Source: JAMCRM01 sp041685075 | GTDB taxonomy: Bacteria > Acidobacteriota > Terriglobia > Bryobacterales > Bryobacteraceae | DNA length: 8,045 nucleotides | Direction of reading: 5' to 3' | NCBI GenBank assembly: GCA_041685075.1 | Contig: JAWLGN010000252.1 | Coordinates: 1-8,045, forward strand | In this document: positions 4,974 through 8,045 of the stretch, piece after piece | Position numbering within the stretch: position 1 is the first letter of the stretch | Layout of the letters: every line of letters begins with the position of its first letter | The notes under the pieces: model-generated | Told to the model about the DNA's origin: nothing | The model's input: only the letters and a program-made list of their open reading frames with translations | Database searches by the model: none | Program-made: the position numbers and the translations under genes

Positions 4974-6044
4974 ATGGATAACCGAAGGCAATTCTTTCGA
5001 ACGGCCGGCGCGGGGCTCACCAGCGCCGGCATGGCGCTGGCGGCCGGCCACGCAGTAACGCGCCCCCTCACGGAAAAGGAAAAGCTGGCGCGTTTGGCGT
5101 CCAACTGCTGGCCGGTACGTATGCTGTTCAAATCCCGCGCCACCGGCAGGCAGCCGAGGCCCGAGGTGGAGGCCTTGAAGAAGAAATATGGGGAAATCAC
5201 CATGCTCGACTTCCCCCAGTTCACCAAGGACACCTTTCCGGGCATCTACCACATGGACCTCTGGTCCACGCTGTTCGGCGACGTGACCGACGACAGCATG
5301 TACGCCCGTAGCCACTTCACCTTCCGCGGCGCCACCCGCACGTCGTATGAGTTCGACCCCTCGACGCCCTCCGCCCGGAAGTGGCTCGACCGCCTGGTGG
5401 CCAACATGGCGAAGACCGGCACCAGGTGCCACCACGTGTCGAACAACGCGCCGCGCGATCTCTGCGATCTCGACGTGGAGAAGCGCCGGGCGGGCATCGC
5501 GGTAGCCAAGAAGTGGCTCGACGGGGCCGCGCGCCTGGGCGCCAAAACCATGCGGGTGAACACCGGCGGGCCGCGCATCGTGCCCGGCGCCAGCAGCGCC
5601 TCCGGCAGCTACCCGCGCAACGACGAGATCGTCAAGTACATCAGGAACGCCGTCGAATCCTTCAGGGAATTGGCAGACTACGGCGGCAACGTGGGGGTCA
5701 AAATCACCATCGAGAACCACTGGGGGCTGAGCGCCGACCCCATGGCGGTAAGGATCATCCTCGACGAAGTGAACCACCCGTTCTGCGAAGCCACGCCGGA
5801 CTTCTGCAACTGGGAGCACGAGTACATGCTCTACCACGGGCTCGAGGCGCTGGCGCCCTACACCCACACCACGGTCCACGCCAAGTACTGGGACCGCTGG
5901 GCCGAGGTGGACGTGCAGCGGTGCGTGCGCATCCTGACCAGCGCGAAGTTCAAAGGCATCTTCGCGCTGGAGTACGAGGCCGGCCCCTGGGACGGCGTGG
6001 AGGGCATGCGCTACCTGATGCGCGAGGTGATGGCCGCGCTCTAG
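4974..6044 (+). CDS. Tat-exported sugar phosphate isomerase/epimerase-like TIM-barrel protein
   Basis: 356 residues from ATG 4974. The frame also has a GTG at 4941, but starting at 4974 puts the twin-arginine leader MDNRRQFFRTAGAGLTSAGM exactly at the N-terminus, so I choose 4974. The mature protein fits the xylose-isomerase-like TIM-barrel (AP endonuclease family 2) fold: RLGAKTMRVNTGG (188-199), VKITIENHWG (242-251, Glu247), ATPDFCNW (273-280, Asp276), THTTVHAKYW (297-306, His302) and GIFALEYE (328-335, Glu333). The Glu-Asp-His-Glu set is the usual divalent-metal site of this fold. Family members isomerise or epimerise sugars and polyols or act on related oxo-sugars; the substrate here cannot be read from sequence. 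It diverges from the methyltransferase across 188 bp and converges on the esterase gene with a 6-bp gap. No strong Shine-Dalgarno is visible. Confidence 0.88.
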   Translation: MDNRRQFFRTAGAGLTSAGMALAAGHAVTRPLTEKEKLARLASNCWPVRMLFKSRATGRQPRPEVEALKKKYGEITMLDFPQFTKDTFPGIYHMDLWSTLFGDVTDDSMYARSHFTFRGATRTSYEFDPSTPSARKWLDRLVANMAKTGTRCHHVSNNAPRDLCDLDVEKRRAGIAVAKKWLDGAARLGAKTMRVNTGGPRIVPGASSASGSYPRNDEIVKYIRNAVESFRELADYGGNVGVKITIENHWGLSADPMAVRIILDEVNHPFCEATPDFCNWEHEYMLYHGLEALAPYTHTTVHAKYWDRWAEVDVQRCVRILTSAKFKGIFALEYEAGPWDGVEGMRYLMREVMAAL

Positions 6045-6050
6045 GCAGCG

Positions 6051-7946
6051 TCAGCGCGCCGGGTTCTCCCCGGCCATTCGCAGGCGCACGACGCCTTCTT
6101 TCAACACGTGCTCCGGCCGGTTGGGCAACTGCCAGCGCACAAAGAGCGGGATTTCGCGCTCCGCGCAGGCCGGCGAGAGCCGCACGACGGTGTACTTGGC
6201 GGTAGCGCCCACGTTGTCGTAGGCGCCCCAGGGGTCGGAGACCCGATTCGAAATATCGGCGCAGGGATGGGGGGTGAGCACCTCCAGGCGGCGGAGTGCG
6301 TCTTTGTCGGCCATGCCGAGAACGATGCTTTCACCCGGCTGCGGGCGGCCGTCGGCATTGCCTTCACCCAGCACGGCTTCCGTGGTGCGGATGGCGCGCT
6401 CCCAGACGCGTTGCCTGGAACCGTCGGCAATCACCACGTCCTCGAGCACGGGCGCCTTGCGGAAGATGGGGATCTCGACGGGGGTCTCGTACCCCGCCGC
6501 GGCGCAGTGCAGTTGAACCATCTCGCGGCGGTCGTCGCCGGACACCTCGAGCGTGACCGGGCCCACCGTTACCGATGTGCCGGCGGGCACCGGAGGCAGC
6601 GCGATCTCGGAGGGCCGGATGGAGACTTCGCGGTCCGGGCTGGTGACGCGCAGCCGCGCGCCGCGCGCATCGGCCGTGCCCTTGTTCAGCACCGTGAGCT
6701 TCAGCCGCACGGGTTCGCCGATGGCGGCCCAGGGGGCGGCGGCCGTCTCCCAGCCGGAGACCGCCAGCAGGGGCTCGCGCGACTCGCTGATGCCGATCTC
6801 GCGCAGCGCGCCATCGAGGTCGAGGTGCAGGCGGCCGGAGCCATCGGCTTCCATCCGGCTGCGGCGCGTTTCGCCGGTGTTGACGTTGACGTCGGTGATG
6901 TCGTAGCGCGCGCCCGGGCGGTAGCGCGCGTCGGTGAGGATGCGCACCCGGACGGAGGGAAGCAGCTTGCCCGAAGGCAGCCACTCCCGCACGCTGGAAC
7001 GAAAGCCGGAGGCGGTGACATTTTCGATCACGGTGAAGCCGGGCTGGCGCCGGTTGGTTCGGACTTCATAGCCCCACACGTCGAACTCCGGGTAGAGGTC
7101 GGCGTGGTGCCAGATGCGCGGGCGCGGCAGCGGATTGCGGAAGGCGTCCATGTGGAACTGGAGCGTCTTGGCCATCCCCGGGGTGCCGTGTTCGGAATCG
7201 AACTCCTCGTGTTCGTGATGCGGCCGCACGAAGTCCCAGACGGCGTTCATGCGGCGGTGATACCAGCGAATGAAATCGCGGGACCCCAGCACGATACGGG
7301 TCCGCATGCCCTCGTAGTTCCGGTACATCTGGGTATGGCGGTACTCGGTGGGGAACTCGCGCGGCCCGCCGTAGAACTCGGAAGAGCCCATGAAGTTCGA
7401 AGCGCTGCCCACCAGGTGGGGATACTTGCCGGCCACCCAGAAGGACATGAAGCCGCCCATCGAGAGGCCGGCGGTGGCGCGGTGTTCGCGGTCCGGGATG
7501 GTGCGGTAGTGGGCGTCGATGTAGCGCACCAGTTCGGGGAAGTAGAGGGGGAACTGCCGGTCGGTCTCGACGGGGCTGATGTTATAGGGCCGGGGATAGT
7601 CCTCGCCGGGTTTGCGAGGGTTATAGCCGTCCCAGCGAACCACGATGACATCGTTGCGGCTGACGAAGGCGGCGATGTTGTCGCCGCCGTAGTCGTCGCC
7701 CGCATCGTACCCCTTGCCGTTGCGCGGCGGCTTGTTGAAGCGCTCGCTCCAGCCGTGGAAGAAGTAGACCACCGGGTAGCGCTTGTGCGTGTCGCGCTCG
7801 TAGCCCGGCGGCAGAAAAATGCGGTAGTTGCGTTCTTCGCCGAGGATGTTGCTGTGGTGTGTTCTGTCCAGGATGGCGGCTTCGGGACCGGCCGCCGCGG
7901 AGGCGGCGGCCAGTCCCAGGAACAACAGGGTTGCAGGAAGGCGCAT
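6051..7946 (-). CDS. Secreted esterase-D-type alpha/beta hydrolase with C-terminal beta-sandwich domains
   Basis: 631 residues from ATG 7944-7946. The frame continues 24 codons to a TTG at 8018, but the ATG places a Sec leader at the start (MRLPATLLFLGLAAASAAAG, probable cleavage near ASA/AAG), so the longer form is rejected. Residues ~25-270 are a putative-esterase (esterase D/FrmB-like) domain: YRIFLPPGYERDTHKRYPVVYFFHG, the nucleophile elbow AGLSMGGF (159-166, Ser162), GSRDF (Asp223, possible acid) and SEHGTPG (His253, possible base). Residues ~400-470 look like a CARDB/NEW3-type beta-sandwich (GEPVRLKLTVLNKGTADARGARLRV), and GEGNADGRPQPGES (527-540) begins another such module. Relatives include feruloyl/acetyl-xylan esterases and S-formylglutathione hydrolases; export and extra modules favour a polymer or surface substrate. 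Specificity unknown. Confidence 0.88.
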   Translation of the reverse strand: MRLPATLLFLGLAAASAAAGPEAAILDRTHHSNILGEERNYRIFLPPGYERDTHKRYPVVYFFHGWSERFNKPPRNGKGYDAGDDYGGDNIAAFVSRNDVIVVRWDGYNPRKPGEDYPRPYNISPVETDRQFPLYFPELVRYIDAHYRTIPDREHRATAGLSMGGFMSFWVAGKYPHLVGSASNFMGSSEFYGGPREFPTEYRHTQMYRNYEGMRTRIVLGSRDFIRWYHRRMNAVWDFVRPHHEHEEFDSEHGTPGMAKTLQFHMDAFRNPLPRPRIWHHADLYPEFDVWGYEVRTNRRQPGFTVIENVTASGFRSSVREWLPSGKLLPSVRVRILTDARYRPGARYDITDVNVNTGETRRSRMEADGSGRLHLDLDGALREIGISESREPLLAVSGWETAAAPWAAIGEPVRLKLTVLNKGTADARGARLRVTSPDREVSIRPSEIALPPVPAGTSVTVGPVTLEVSGDDRREMVQLHCAAAGYETPVEIPIFRKAPVLEDVVIADGSRQRVWERAIRTTEAVLGEGNADGRPQPGESIVLGMADKDALRRLEVLTPHPCADISNRVSDPWGAYDNVGATAKYTVVRLSPACAEREIPLFVRWQLPNRPEHVLKEGVVRLRMAGENPAR

Positions 7947-8045
7947 GTCAGTCAATATGGAGCGACCAGCCGCCGATTCGCAGTTGCCGCGGGTTACGCT
8001 GCGAAGAGGTGAATCCAACGGCGCAGAGCCGCATGCGAAAGGAAC

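Noticed and set aside
4764..5879. 371-codon minus-strand frame opposite the TIM-barrel gene
   Set aside because: The translation is His/Arg/Gly/Val-rich without domain features and overlaps the well-supported TIM-barrel gene and the methyltransferase start.
6045..6050. Bidirectional terminator between the convergent TIM-barrel and esterase genes
   Set aside because: Only 6 bp separate the stop codons and no stem with a T tract spans them.
6108..8012. 634-codon plus-strand open frame opposite the esterase gene
   Set aside because: It is an antisense shadow of the esterase gene caused by high G+C. Its translation is low-complexity (His/Gly/Ala/Val-rich) with no domain, whereas the minus-strand product has clear catalytic motifs.
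7947..8045. Promoter or upstream gene at the right edge
   Set aside because: The 99 bp before the esterase ATG contain no convincing -35/-10 pair or Shine-Dalgarno and no supported coding frame; the in-frame TTG at 8018 would put 24 non-signal residues before the Sec leader.

Overview
This is a GC-rich stretch (about two thirds G+C in most genes) of a bacterial chromosome. It carries six genes with recognisable products and no RNA gene, IS element or CRISPR array that I can see. Two proteins have twin-arginine (Tat) leaders: a neutral-ceramidase-like hydrolase and a xylose-isomerase-type TIM-barrel protein. With a secreted multidomain esterase and a Thermus-type isocitrate dehydrogenase, this repertoire suggests an Acidobacteriota-like soil heterotroph (Solibacter/Bryobacter style). 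That placement is an inference; no marker gene is present.

Layout. Positions 1-2939 (minus strand) hold a compact group read right to left: icd (1491-2939), then purE (997-1488, 2 bp after icd), then the 5' two thirds or so of a Tat-exported neutral/alkaline-ceramidase-like gene (to 962, 34 bp after purE, running off the left edge). Positions 3068-4785 (minus strand) hold a Type II restriction-modification pair: a beta-class DNA methyltransferase with a TSPPYW motif, followed by an endonuclease of the XhoI/PaeR7I family (expected site CTCGAG). Parts of this block are visibly lower in G+C than the flanking genes, as expected for an acquired cassette. Positions 4786-4973 are a hairpin-rich intergenic island. 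Positions 4974-6044 (plus strand) encode the Tat-exported TIM-barrel protein. Positions 6051-7946 (minus strand) encode a secreted esterase-D-type alpha/beta hydrolase with beta-sandwich-like C-terminal domains, convergent with the TIM-barrel gene and only 6 bp from it.

The most interesting point is the endonuclease start. The first in-frame GTG (3670) falls on a residue that looks internal to the family's conserved motif. Homology-like sequence (FWRTLDQQAAKQ...) continues upstream to the methyltransferase stop with no ATG, GTG or TTG in that frame. Either a CTG overlapping the methyltransferase stop (CTGA, 3787-3790) is the start, or the start is the ATG at 3798-3800 with one extra base at 3797 (frameshift, recoding or assembly error). 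An inefficient, coupled start would delay restriction relative to methylation without a controller protein. A second unusual point is the pairing of an XhoI-family nuclease with a beta-class SPPY (probably N4-cytosine) methyltransferase, whereas PaeR7I, as I recall, is protected by N6-adenine methylation.
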